32,975 nucleotides of DNA from positions 1 to 32,975 of the IMG/VR virus record IMGVR_UViG_3300006163_000011. One strand, written 5' to 3'. Position numbers and translations under genes: made by a program. The DNA comes from a virus. The stretch's first letter is position 1; each line of letters starts with the position of its first letter. The notes beneath the pieces were generated by a model. The model was not told where the DNA came from, ran no database searches, and worked only from the letters and a program-made list of their open reading frames with translations. Below, one piece after another: positions 1 to 7,220 of this stretch.

Positions 1-123
1 CTTGTCGATGCCGGTGTATTCCAGGGCGGTGAGTGGGGAGTTGATGTTGTAGGTGCTGATGTCGTTGGACAGCACGTAGCCGCCCGCGTATAAGGCGTCT
101 CCGAGGCCGGTTTCTTTCGCCAC
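1..123 (-). CDS. Phage tail protein, N-terminal part (runs off left edge)
   Basis: Forty-one codons are visible, starting at a GTG (123-121) that shares one base with the stop of the gene before it. The product begins VAKETGLGDALYAGGYVLSN, which resembles the N-terminus of tail proteins encoded just after the head-tail joining genes in actinophages; that resemblance is from memory, not a search. Its place after two neck/tail-completion-type genes fits a tail tube or tail-associated protein. Codon 11 is TTA (93-91), one of the rare leucine codons found only in late genes here. The C-terminal part lies outside the window. Confidence 0.7.
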   Translation of the reverse strand, partial: MAKETGLGDALYAGGYVLSNDISTYNINSPLTALEYTGIDK

Positions 124-581
124 TACGCCACCTCATTCCACAAGTCGTTGATGATGAGCGGCAACGTCACGTCTATGACGCGGAACAGTTTGGAGTCCTG
201 GTTCAGGTAGCCGGGCACCGCCGACAGCGGTGTGCCGTGCTGGCCGAGCAGGTCCACGTCACGGACCAGGCCGCCCAGCTCGAAGTCGCCCGCGTACGCG
301 GCGAACAGGGCGTCGACCGCGTCCAGGACGGTCGGGTCGACGTCGTCCTCGGGCTTTTGCAGCATCGGGTTGTAGACGCGGATCATCAGTTCCATCCGGG
401 CCGACACCGACGCGAGCCCCGACGCGGCGGCGACCGCGCGCAGCGGGCCGGCCCAGATGGCGCAGGATAAGCCGTTGCCGGGCGCGCTCTTCGGCTCGTG
501 CTTCCCGACCCGGTCGAAGATTGCCAGGGTCTCAGCGTGGTCCTGGACGGCGGTGAAGATGGCGCGGGAGTTGAGGGTCAC
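123..581 (-). CDS. Tail completion / head-tail joining-type protein
   Basis: The 152-residue product begins VTLNSRAIFTAVQDHAETLA. GTG at 581-579 was chosen because it overlaps the upstream stop (TGA 580-578) as GTGA, the usual junction in this operon; the in-frame extension upstream is Arg/Pro-rich and looks non-coding. Size, the motif LMIRVYNPM and position between the gp10-like gene and the tail gene fit the small proteins that cap the tail tube or join it to the head in siphoviruses. No catalytic motif is seen. Codon 38 is TTA (470-468). The structural role is inferred mainly from position. Confidence 0.65.
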   Translation of the reverse strand: MTLNSRAIFTAVQDHAETLAIFDRVGKHEPKSAPGNGLSCAIWAGPLRAVAAASGLASVSARMELMIRVYNPMLQKPEDDVDPTVLDAVDALFAAYAGDFELGGLVRDVDLLGQHGTPLSAVPGYLNQDSKLFRVIDVTLPLIINDLWNEVA

Positions 582-958
582 CGGCTCACCGCCTCGATGA
601 AGTGCATCAGCGCCGGCTGCACGATGACGGGGACCCGCTGCTCGATGTCCTGGTGTGCGCGCCGGAACGAGGAGTAGCCCTTGAAACGGGTGGTGGCGTT
701 GCGGGAGCCGACGCCTTCCAGCCACGGGCCGTAGATCACGCCGTTGTCGTTGATGACGCGGTCGAGGCCGTCGTGGCGGATGTTGATCTGCGACTGGTAG
801 CGCGGCGGCGAGGACGGGTGGCGGATGGAGGCGGCGAGGTTCCGGTCGACGGCCTCTTCGGCCGCGGCGGCGACCAGGTCGACGGCTTCGTCGAGGAACA
901 CGCTCAGTTGGGTGATCGCGCGGCCGTCGAATAGCGGCCCGTCGGCGATCACCTTCAC
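578..958 (-). CDS. HK97 gp10-like neck/tail-completion protein
   Basis: The product is about 126 residues. The N-terminal half is helical and Ala/Glu-rich (LDEAVDLVAAAAEEAVDRNL); the C-terminal half contains YGPWLEGVGSRN and an Arg-rich FKGYSSFRRAHQ segment, a layout common in gp10-like siphovirus neck proteins. The start is uncertain: GTGs at 967, 958 and 952 are all in frame. I use 958, while 952 has the better-placed GAGG. A gap of about 120 bases separates it from the preceding gene, unusual for this operon. The stop overlaps the next start as GTGA. Confidence 0.65.
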   Translation of the reverse strand: MKVIADGPLFDGRAITQLSVFLDEAVDLVAAAAEEAVDRNLAASIRHPSSPPRYQSQINIRHDGLDRVINDNGVIYGPWLEGVGSRNATTRFKGYSSFRRAHQDIEQRVPVIVQPALMHFIEAVSR

Positions 959-1079
959 CTCATCCACTCGTTGACTCGCATTCTGTCCTAGCCGCCAGGG
1001 GCGGCCGAGAAGACTTCGGAAGGGTCCTTTATGAAGTTGTCTGTCCACATCATGGCAGGTAGCCGCCTACCCGCCTAGC

Positions 1080-2150
1080 TCACACGACCCGCGTCCTCGC
1101 CTGACGGCCGAACGCCCGGACAGCGTCACACTCCAGCTCCTTCACCGACCGGCCCAGATTCGACGCCGACCCGCCGCCCTCGCCCCACACCTTCGCCCAC
1201 CCCGACGACTCCGACGTGAGCGTCACCGACGCGTACGCCACCGCCAACTCCCGCACCAGCCCCGGCACCAGATGCACCGCCACCGCCGCACCCGACGAAT
1301 GCGCCGCCGCGGTCGTGCCCTGGACGCCGCGGGTCACCGTCAGCAGCCGGCTGGCGTAGATGGTCGCGCCGGAATGGGTCGCAAGCACGGTGCCGTCCCA
1401 GGCACGCTGCACCGTCACGTTGTTGCCGGTCACGTCGAGCGCGAGCATCCGTTCGGCGTCGAGGGTGAGCACCTCCCCGGCGAAGATGCTCGTCCCGTCC
1501 GTCACGGCCAGCACGTTGTCGGCGCTGCTGTTCGTGCTCACCCCGGCCCCCTGCTGGGTTTGCCCGGTCGTGGTGTTGGCGCGGCCGGTGACCAGAAGCC
1601 GCTCGGTGCCGATCAGCAGGCCGTTGCCGATGCCGACCTGGCTGCCGTCGGTCACCGTGCACGTCGTCGCCGTCGTGGTCGTGATGTCGGCGGCGAGCGT
1701 CCCGGCCGGCCGGGTGGCGGCCGAATACCCGAACGTGCCGGTGATGTGCACGTCCCGCTGCGGCGTCAAACCCTGCCCGAACGTCGCGGACGTTGACCGG
1801 TCGAGCTCCATGTAGGTGTACGGCGGCGAGTAGTTGGGGTGGCCCCAGAAGATGCTGCTCGCCGCGATGATGTTCCCGCCGGAGGTGACGACGGGCACGT
1901 TGGTGGTGATGTCGGCGAGCTCGGCGGCGTCGAACCAGATCCGCCACGGGTAGGCGCCTTGGAAGTTCGGCCAGTCGAACATGCGGGTCGTGTCGGTGGT
2001 GTAGAACACGCGGTGCAGTAGCCCGTCGACCGCGTCGGACGCGGACTCGATGGCCCGGTCGACCTGGACGTTGTTGCGGGCCGTCTCCTTGTAGTCGAGA
2101 GCGGTTTTCACGTCTTCCCGGGTGCAGTACGTCAACCGGCTGATGGCCAT
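1080..2150 (-). CDS. Head-tail connector with inserted repeat/adhesion-like domain
   Basis: The 356-residue product starts MAISRLTYCTREDVKTALDY. Residues 1-50 look like the helical start of a gp6-type head-tail connector, and the end (about 300-356, with GLVRELAVAYASVTL and ECDAVRAFGRQ) looks like the matching C-terminal helices. Between them lie about 200 residues rich in Thr, Ala, Gly and Val, with two related segments built on VTDGSQVGIGNGLLIGTERL and VTDGTSIFAGEVLTLDAERM and two V-x-R-x-x-x-GT-x-x-x-H-SGA motifs. Typical connectors are 100-200 residues, so this one is enlarged by a repeated beta-type insert. Connector identity rests on termini and gene order. Confidence 0.6.
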   Translation of the reverse strand: MAISRLTYCTREDVKTALDYKETARNNVQVDRAIESASDAVDGLLHRVFYTTDTTRMFDWPNFQGAYPWRIWFDAAELADITTNVPVVTSGGNIIAASSIFWGHPNYSPPYTYMELDRSTSATFGQGLTPQRDVHITGTFGYSAATRPAGTLAADITTTTATTCTVTDGSQVGIGNGLLIGTERLLVTGRANTTTGQTQQGAGVSTNSSADNVLAVTDGTSIFAGEVLTLDAERMLALDVTGNNVTVQRAWDGTVLATHSGATIYASRLLTVTRGVQGTTAAAHSSGAAVAVHLVPGLVRELAVAYASVTLTSESSGWAKVWGEGGGSASNLGRSVKELECDAVRAFGRQARTRVV

Positions 2151-2153
2151 CGG

Positions 2154-3401
2154 TCACATCCCTCCGTGCACTTCGGGGTCGTAGTCCCGCGGGTACTGCC
2201 AGCCATCGAACGGGCAGTACAGGACACCCGGCGTCGACGACGGGCCCAGCCGCAGCGGCTCACCATCATTCGGGCAGGCGACGGGCGGCACGGATCGGTA
2301 GTAGTCGATGTAGGAGGCCTGCTGCGCCAGCGTCGAATACAGGTCCCAGCCCATGACGCCGGTCCGCGGCTGCCCGGCCGCCCGGGTGACGGTCGCCGCG
2401 GCCGTGATCGTCACTGCCGGGGACACGGACGCCACCGACCCGACCGTTGCCGACACGGTGATCGCCGAAGTCGTAGTGGTCGCGTTCGCGGCGCCGACGG
2501 CGCTGTTCGTGCCGGTCGCGGTGATCCCGGCGGTCACGGTGTCGGATACGCCGCCGACGGCGGCGTTGGTTCCGGAGGCCGTCAGCGTCGCCGTGGTCGT
2601 CTCGGAGACGGCACCGACCGCATTGTTCGTGCCTGCGGCGGTGAGGGTCGCTGTGGTCGTCTCAGTGGCCGCGCCGACCGCACTGTTCGTTCCGGTGGCG
2701 GTCAGGGTGGCGGTGATGGTCTTGCTGACGTCGCCGGTGATGCTCGCGGCGGCGGCCCGCACTTCGACGCCGACCGCGGTCCAGGCGAACGAGCTCGCGC
2801 CCGTGATCCCGAACGTCTGGCTGCCGGCGGTCGCCGCGTCCTGGTAGGCGAAGTAGTGCACCGAGTTGGAGCCGACGTGCCCATCGAACAGGCCGTCCTG
2901 CGTCGGCGTCCCCGACGTCGCCACATACGTCGACCCCGCAGGGTCACGGGACTGCTCGTCGACCATGCACCAGCTGACGAAGCTGTTCGCCGACACGGTC
3001 GTCAGCGTCGTCGTCGCTGTCGTGCCGGTGCCGGACTTGGTCGCGTTCGTCGCCGGCGTCGCGTCGACCTGCGCGGACGACCAGCGCTCGACGACCATGG
3101 AGTGGCGGGTGTTGACCGCGGTCGCGACCGTGGAGGAGATGGTCATCGACCCGGGCGACCCGGACACGGTCGCGACGTACACCGCGCACCAGCCGTTGAA
3201 GCCGCCCGGCGCGGCGGTCCCGACGAGGGTGTAGCTCTGGGCGCCGCCGGTCGGCGCGTTCATCCCGTCCGTGGACGACCAGGTCGTCAGCTTGACGACG
3301 ATGACCTCGCCGTTGGACGGGGTGAACGACGGGGTGGTGAGCGTGGTCTGGTCCGCGGCTGCGGAGTACACCTCATAGTGGGTGATCAGCGACGGCGCCA
3401 C
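2154..3401 (-). CDS. Virion surface/tail-associated protein with 20-residue repeats and C-terminal zinc ribbon
   Basis: A 415-residue product with a GTG start and a strong upstream GAGGGGG. Three parts are visible. Residues 1-228 are Thr/Ser/Gly-rich, probably beta-sandwich. Residues about 231-330 are five imperfect 20-residue repeats of the type TATLTAxGTNxAVGAxxETT. The last about 65 residues contain GWDLYSTLAQQASYIDYY, then two C-P-x-D-G motifs (ACPNDGEP and YCPFDGWQ) that would form a zinc ribbon. From memory, short proteins like the last part occur alone in actinophage head-tail regions, so this looks like a fusion. Exposure on the virion is inference. Confidence 0.55.
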   Translation of the reverse strand: MAPSLITHYEVYSAAADQTTLTTPSFTPSNGEVIVVKLTTWSSTDGMNAPTGGAQSYTLVGTAAPGGFNGWCAVYVATVSGSPGSMTISSTVATAVNTRHSMVVERWSSAQVDATPATNATKSGTGTTATTTLTTVSANSFVSWCMVDEQSRDPAGSTYVATSGTPTQDGLFDGHVGSNSVHYFAYQDAATAGSQTFGITGASSFAWTAVGVEVRAAAASITGDVSKTITATLTATGTNSAVGAATETTTATLTAAGTNNAVGAVSETTTATLTASGTNAAVGGVSDTVTAGITATGTNSAVGAANATTTTSAITVSATVGSVASVSPAVTITAAATVTRAAGQPRTGVMGWDLYSTLAQQASYIDYYRSVPPVACPNDGEPLRLGPSSTPGVLYCPFDGWQYPRDYDPEVHGGM

Positions 3402-3420
3402 GGTTCACCCCCTCGTCTGG

Positions 3421-3798
3421 TCAGGCGGCGATCGGGGTCAGCGCCACCGTCAGCGTCGAGATGGTCAGGGTGTCGCCGTTGGTGACGTTCTTGGAGGCGG
3501 TCAACGCCGCGGAGGCGAGGAAGTTGCCGGCCGACGAGGCGTCCCAGATGGAGATGTGGGTGATCGTCTCGGTCGCCGTCATCGAGAAGCCGGACAGCGA
3601 CGACAGGCTCATCGACCCGGCCGACGCCGCCGACCAGGTGATGGCGTTCCTCGTGGTGACCGTGGACGCGTTCGCCGTGCCGGCGCTGCCGGGGTCGCCG
3701 GTGTGGAGCTTGCAGAACGCGTTGACGCCCGTGTACGTGGTGTTCCGCCACACGTTGAGCTTGGCGTTGGCGTCGGCCGCCGCTAAACCGGCGGTCAC
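3421..3798 (-). CDS. Small virion-associated protein, function unknown
   Basis: The 125-residue product begins with GTG, and the upstream stop overlaps as GTGA. It contains the motif FCKLHTGDPGSAGTAN near residue 30, then Ser/Thr-rich beta-type sequence ending TLTVALTPIAA. LHTGDPG-type proteins are, from memory, common in actinophage structural clusters, but I know no firm function. The position between the zinc-ribbon genes suggests a head, neck or fibre accessory. Codon 5 is TTA (3786-3784), very early in the gene, where a decoding limit would act strongly. Confidence 0.55.
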   Translation of the reverse strand: MTAGLAAADANAKLNVWRNTTYTGVNAFCKLHTGDPGSAGTANASTVTTRNAITWSAASAGSMSLSSLSGFSMTATETITHISIWDASSAGNFLASAALTASKNVTNGDTLTISTLTVALTPIAA

Positions 3799-4271
3799 TC
3801 GCCCTGCTCCTCAGGCTCGCCGCGGGTCACCGTCGCCTCAGCGGTGATGGTCAGCTCAGCGCCGAGGTCGCCGGGCGCCGGCGGCTCCCACGCGGCCAGT
3901 TCCTTCTTCGTCATCCGCGCCGCCTCCGCCTCACCCAGGCCGGCCGCGACGACGTAGGCGACCCACTCATCCTTCGGCGCCGAGGAAGCCGGCCGCGCCG
4001 GCGCGTCCTCCTCGGCGCCCGCGCCGCCTGGTTCCGCGTCCGCAATAGCTTCCGCATGTGCATCGGCACTGTCGTTCGCCGGGGGCGCGGCTGGCTCCTC
4101 GGCGATGTGGCCGACTTCACCGGGCGCCGCGTCCGCGTTCGACGGGCCGCCAAGAGTCGTCTTCGGCACGATCGATCCCTCCTCCAGATATTCGAAAGCC
4201 CGGCACCGCGGGCAGCGCAGCAACCCGACCGCGTACTGCGTGCTGCAATTCGTGCACTGCCACAGCACCAC
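3795..4271 (-). CDS. N-terminal zinc-ribbon protein with acidic Ala-rich linker
   Basis: The 158-residue product begins VVLWQCTNCSTQYAVGLLRC, continuing PRC: two C-x-x-C pairs near residues 6 and 20 that should bind one zinc. The middle is a long Ala/Pro/Glu/Asp linker. Residues about 105-130 (EWVAYVVAAGLGEAEAARMT, then KKEL) resemble the short helical SAP/HeH-like segment often found at the ends of phage structural accessory proteins. GTG at 4271 or 4268 could start it. It lies in the head-gene cluster. Role unknown; metal binding is inferred from cysteine spacing only. Confidence 0.55.
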   Translation of the reverse strand: MVLWQCTNCSTQYAVGLLRCPRCRAFEYLEEGSIVPKTTLGGPSNADAAPGEVGHIAEEPAAPPANDSADAHAEAIADAEPGGAGAEEDAPARPASSAPKDEWVAYVVAAGLGEAEAARMTKKELAAWEPPAPGDLGAELTITAEATVTRGEPEEQGE

Positions 4272-4285
4272 TCAGACCAGCCCCT

Positions 4286-4756
4286 TCACGCCGCCGCCAC
4301 CACACCGGCGTCCTCGAACGGGATGTAGGTGATCGACCACTTCACCGAGCCGGTCACGCTGCCGGTCGTTGTCACCGTCACCGACCCGACGTCCACTAGC
4401 AGCCCGAACGCCGGGAGCGCTACCCCGGCTTGTGTGGCCAGGTCGACGAACGGGTCCCCGCCGGGGTTCGCGGCGATGTGGGTGCCGACGGGCGCGGTGA
4501 GCAGACTCACCGCGCCCCTGCCGAGCACCGTCGCGTCCCCCACACCGACCGTCGGCGCATACCCCAGCGTCAGGCTGTTGGCGCCGGAGCCGAGGACGGT
4601 CGTGACCTCCCCGACCAGACTGGTGATGACGACCCGGCCGCCCGACACGGTGAAGATGGTGCCGGTCGTGGTCTGCGGCAGCGCCGCAGTCGTCCGGTCC
4701 ACCTTCAAGCCGAGCAGCGCGACGCGCACACCCATCGGGTTCGGGATGTAGGTCAC
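4286..4756 (-). CDS. Capsid decoration-like protein, copy B of a tandem pair
   Basis: A 156-residue Thr/Val/Gly-rich product beginning with GTG. It is clearly related to its upstream neighbour (4759-5229) and has the same length: both have TxxxFTVxGGxxxITSxxGxVTT near residue 35, a similar glycine-rich middle, and end with I-T-(Y)-IP-x-x-D-(A/G) followed by VAA. The sequence is beta-type with no cysteine cluster or catalytic motif. Two similar beta proteins directly downstream of the major capsid gene suggest head decoration, fibre or stabilising proteins; that role is inferred from context. Only two bases separate the pair. Confidence 0.55.
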   Translation of the reverse strand: MTYIPNPMGVRVALLGLKVDRTTAALPQTTTGTIFTVSGGRVVITSLVGEVTTVLGSGANSLTLGYAPTVGVGDATVLGRGAVSLLTAPVGTHIAANPGGDPFVDLATQAGVALPAFGLLVDVGSVTVTTTGSVTGSVKWSITYIPFEDAGVVAAA

Positions 4757-4758
4757 GG

Positions 4759-5229
4759 TCAGGCCGCCACGATCGTCGCGCCGTCAGTCAGCGGAATGTA
4801 GGTGAGCACCCACGTGATCGCCCCGTCGGTGCCGGCCGACACGTCCTGAATGTTGCCGGTGGTGACGACGGTGGACAGGGCCTGCCCGTACCCGCCGGCC
4901 GCGGTCGACGCCGACATCAGCTTCGGCGGTGCGGTCGCCGTCGACGCCCCGAACGTCAGCAGGCTGCCGGCGGTGGTGTCGGTGGTGCCGATGTCGAGCG
5001 CCGTGCACAGCTGCGCGGTCTGCCCGGTCGTCGGCGCCAACTGAAGGTAGTAGGAGTTGGCGACGGTGATGGACGTGGTGACCAGCCCGTACATGGACGT
5101 GATCAGGCACTCGCCGCCCGCCACCGTGAACCGGGTCACGGTCGCCGCGGTCAGCGTGCCGGTGGCCTTGCTGACACGGGTCCCCAGCAGCAGCTCACGC
5201 AGCTGCACACCCTTGATGAAGTTCGCCAT
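4759..5229 (-). CDS. Capsid decoration-like protein, copy A of a tandem pair
   Basis: A 156-residue product starting MANFIKGVQLRELLLGTRVS with an ATG one base after the stop of the preceding gene. The shared core (RFTVAGGECLITSMYGLVTT) and C-terminus (WVLTYIPLTDGATIVAA) match copy B at 4286-4756, so the two arose by duplication. Divergence is strong enough that nucleotide identity is patchy, so the event is not recent. Position shortly after the major capsid gene favours a head-surface role. Nothing suggests an enzyme. Confidence 0.55.
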   Translation of the reverse strand: MANFIKGVQLRELLLGTRVSKATGTLTAATVTRFTVAGGECLITSMYGLVTTSITVANSYYLQLAPTTGQTAQLCTALDIGTTDTTAGSLLTFGASTATAPPKLMSASTAAGGYGQALSTVVTTGNIQDVSAGTDGAITWVLTYIPLTDGATIVAA

Positions 5230-5230
5230 G

Positions 5231-5686
5231 TCAGGCCCCCACGATGGTGAGGTTGGCCGGCTTCCGCTGCACCGTCAGGTCGTAGATGACCGCCGTCAGC
5301 GACGCGTTGGTGGCGTCGCAGTTGATGTACTTGTACCCGTCGGCGAAATGCGACCCGAAGATGTGCACCACCGACACATAGCCGCTGGTGGCACCGATGG
5401 TGAGAACCTGCGACGACCACGACGCGGTCTGCTTGGTCCACGCGACGGTGCCGTCACCGACGGTCTGCTGGTACCAGTGGTCCGGCTGGGCGAACGAGTT
5501 CGCGGTGGTCCAGTTGGTGTAGCTGCCGGAGAACGTGGTGGCCGCGGTGAACGTGAGGCTGGTCGTCGCGGTGGAGCTGGCCACTGCGACGAACATGACG
5601 CCCGAGTTCAGGTCCACGCGGAACGGCTTGTTGTCGGCCGAGGCGACGACGTTGCAGACGCGGCCGAGCGCTTCCATACCAGCCAT
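5231..5686 (-). CDS. Head-associated beta-rich protein, function unknown
   Basis: A 151-residue product starting MAGMEALGRVCNVVASADNK. ATG at 5686 was chosen because the protein-like sequence begins there and the upstream leader is an intergenic hairpin region; the Shine-Dalgarno is a weak AGAGAGA run. It is rich in Thr, Ser, Trp and Tyr with a beta pattern and lacks known catalytic motifs. It is the first gene after the major capsid gene, where decoration or stabilising proteins commonly sit. It shares no evident similarity with the 156-residue pair that follows. Confidence 0.55.
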   Translation of the reverse strand: MAGMEALGRVCNVVASADNKPFRVDLNSGVMFVAVASSTATTSLTFTAATTFSGSYTNWTTANSFAQPDHWYQQTVGDGTVAWTKQTASWSSQVLTIGATSGYVSVVHIFGSHFADGYKYINCDATNASLTAVIYDLTVQRKPANLTIVGA

Positions 5687-5752
5687 GCTGGTCTCTCTCT
5701 CTGCTGCGGCTCGGTCTTGGGCCGAGGGTGCCACTGCTCGGCTTGCTGATTC

Positions 5753-5776
5753 GGTGCCGGCGCAGGGGCCGGCACC
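5753..5776 (-). terminator. GC-rich hairpin just downstream of the capsid gene
   Basis: A perfect nine-base inverted repeat (GGTGCCGGC at 5753-5761 and GCCGGCACC at 5768-5776) with a six-base loop lies seven bases after the capsid stop. There is no U-run, so it may be a partial terminator, an RNA-stabilising 3' end, or an attenuator that lowers expression of genes beyond the capsid gene. A weaker hairpin (CTCGG/CCGAG, 5710-5726) follows in the same 97-base gap. Confidence 0.5.
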
Positions 5777-5783
5777 TACACGG

Positions 5784-7220
5784 TCAGCGGGTCTGGAGCT
5801 GCACGAACGGCGACAGGGTCGAGGAGCTGTTGTTGTGGGGGGTGAGCGCCGACTGGAGCCACGGCCGGCCGTCGACGCGGGAGATGATCCGGTAGGCGAC
5901 CTGGTTGTTGGCGAAAAGGAAGTGCTCGCTGGAGTCGACGCGGACCTGCTGCCGGTCGCCGATCAGGTAGTAGCTCAAGTCCACGAAGTTGATGTCGCCG
6001 GTCGTGGACAGCTTCGGGACCTTCTCGGTGAAGATGACCGGCCGGCCGAGGATCGTCATCGGAGGCATGTCGGAGCCGGGCTGGGACCAGCCGCCGATCC
6101 AGACGGGGCCGCCGCCAGTCCCGACGCTCAGAGCCATCGTCGCCAGCTGCGGGAACGTGTCGTGGGAGCAGATCCACACCGCGCTGTCCAGCGAGGTCGG
6201 CAGCATGCGGCTGTACATGTTGACGATGTTTTCCCAGACGATCGTGCCCGTGGCCTGCCCGGACTCCTTCGTCACCGACACCGACGCGGGGCAAGAGATG
6301 AAGCCCTGCGGGGTGCCGTTGCCGGTCTCGGTCATGAACGCGACGTCTTCCGACCACGCGAATCCCATCGGAACACGCTCGTCGAACCACGCCGCGAACG
6401 CCGGAGCGTCAGCCAGCAATTCGGCAGGGACCTTGAAGAACCCGGTCAGCTTCTTCGCGTCCAGCACGACCTTCCCGAACGTCGCCGCGGATTCGGTGAG
6501 CTGCGCGGCCTCCTCCGTCCAGTAGAAGGTGACGCCGCCGAAGATGCTGGAGACGTGGCTGGTGTCGTCGACGGTCGGGATCGGCACCCGCAGCGTCGAC
6601 ATCGGGATGACCGTGGCCCGGCTGCGGACGATCGACTTCTCCAGCGCCAGCTGTAACAGCTCGGACCGCATGATCTCCGGGATCAGGAACCCGCCCGCGC
6701 CCGGCTCCTCCGAAGAGAAGCTGTTCTGGAAGTCCTTCACCCGCGTGAGCTTCGCGATCAGCTCGTCCCGGTCCGGCCGGGTCGACGGAGACCGCAGCTC
6801 GAAGATCGCCTTGCAGTACTCGCCGATGCTGTTCAGCCGGTCCTGCGGCTTGTACGCCCGCTCCAGCGCGGCACCAGCGGCCGTCTTGTTGTAGATGGCG
6901 CCGCGGCCACGCGACACCGCCGCGGTCCCGTCGACGGTGAGCTGCGGCTGACCGCCCGAAGCGGTGACGCCGAGCTTGGGGCCGCGCCGGGACCCGTTGT
7001 CGCGGATCATGTCGAACAGCACCGACTGGACCTGGTCGCGGACGTCGTCGACGGTGTCGGGGTTCCGCTTCAGGTAGTCCTTGGCGTAGGCGTCCATGAA
7101 CGCCTTGTTGTCGCCGTTGGCAACCGCTTCGGGGCTGAAGTACTCCGTCAGCCGCTTGTGGTCGTTCAGCAGCTCCATGATTCCGGCGCTGTCGGTCGGG
7201 ACCTTCGTCTTGCTGGTCAC
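5784..7220 (-). CDS. HK97-fold major capsid protein
   Basis: The 478-residue product begins with GTG, preceded by GGGAGG and overlapping the protease stop as GTGA. The first about 130 residues are charged and helical, like the delta/scaffold domain removed by the prohead protease. The rest fits phage capsid family proteins: GGFLIPEIMRSELL near residue 180, a stretch after GTIVWENIVNMYSRM, WICSHDTFPQLATMAL, GRPVIFTEKVPKL, and DLSYYLIGDRQQVRVDSSEH near the end. Order portal, protease, capsid is canonical. No separate scaffold gene is seen. Codon 189 is TTA (6656-6654), notable in a gene needing heavy expression. Confidence 0.9.
   Translation of the reverse strand: MTSKTKVPTDSAGIMELLNDHKRLTEYFSPEAVANGDNKAFMDAYAKDYLKRNPDTVDDVRDQVQSVLFDMIRDNGSRRGPKLGVTASGGQPQLTVDGTAAVSRGRGAIYNKTAAGAALERAYKPQDRLNSIGEYCKAIFELRSPSTRPDRDELIAKLTRVKDFQNSFSSEEPGAGGFLIPEIMRSELLQLALEKSIVRSRATVIPMSTLRVPIPTVDDTSHVSSIFGGVTFYWTEEAAQLTESAATFGKVVLDAKKLTGFFKVPAELLADAPAFAAWFDERVPMGFAWSEDVAFMTETGNGTPQGFISCPASVSVTKESGQATGTIVWENIVNMYSRMLPTSLDSAVWICSHDTFPQLATMALSVGTGGGPVWIGGWSQPGSDMPPMTILGRPVIFTEKVPKLSTTGDINFVDLSYYLIGDRQQVRVDSSEHFLFANNQVAYRIISRVDGRPWLQSALTPHNNSSSTLSPFVQLQTR

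Noticed and set aside
2166-3485. Long rightward open frame opposite the repeat protein
   Set aside because: Its product is an Arg/Gly-rich string without motifs, typical of the complement of a high-GC gene, and the leftward gene has coupling, a ribosome site and repeats.
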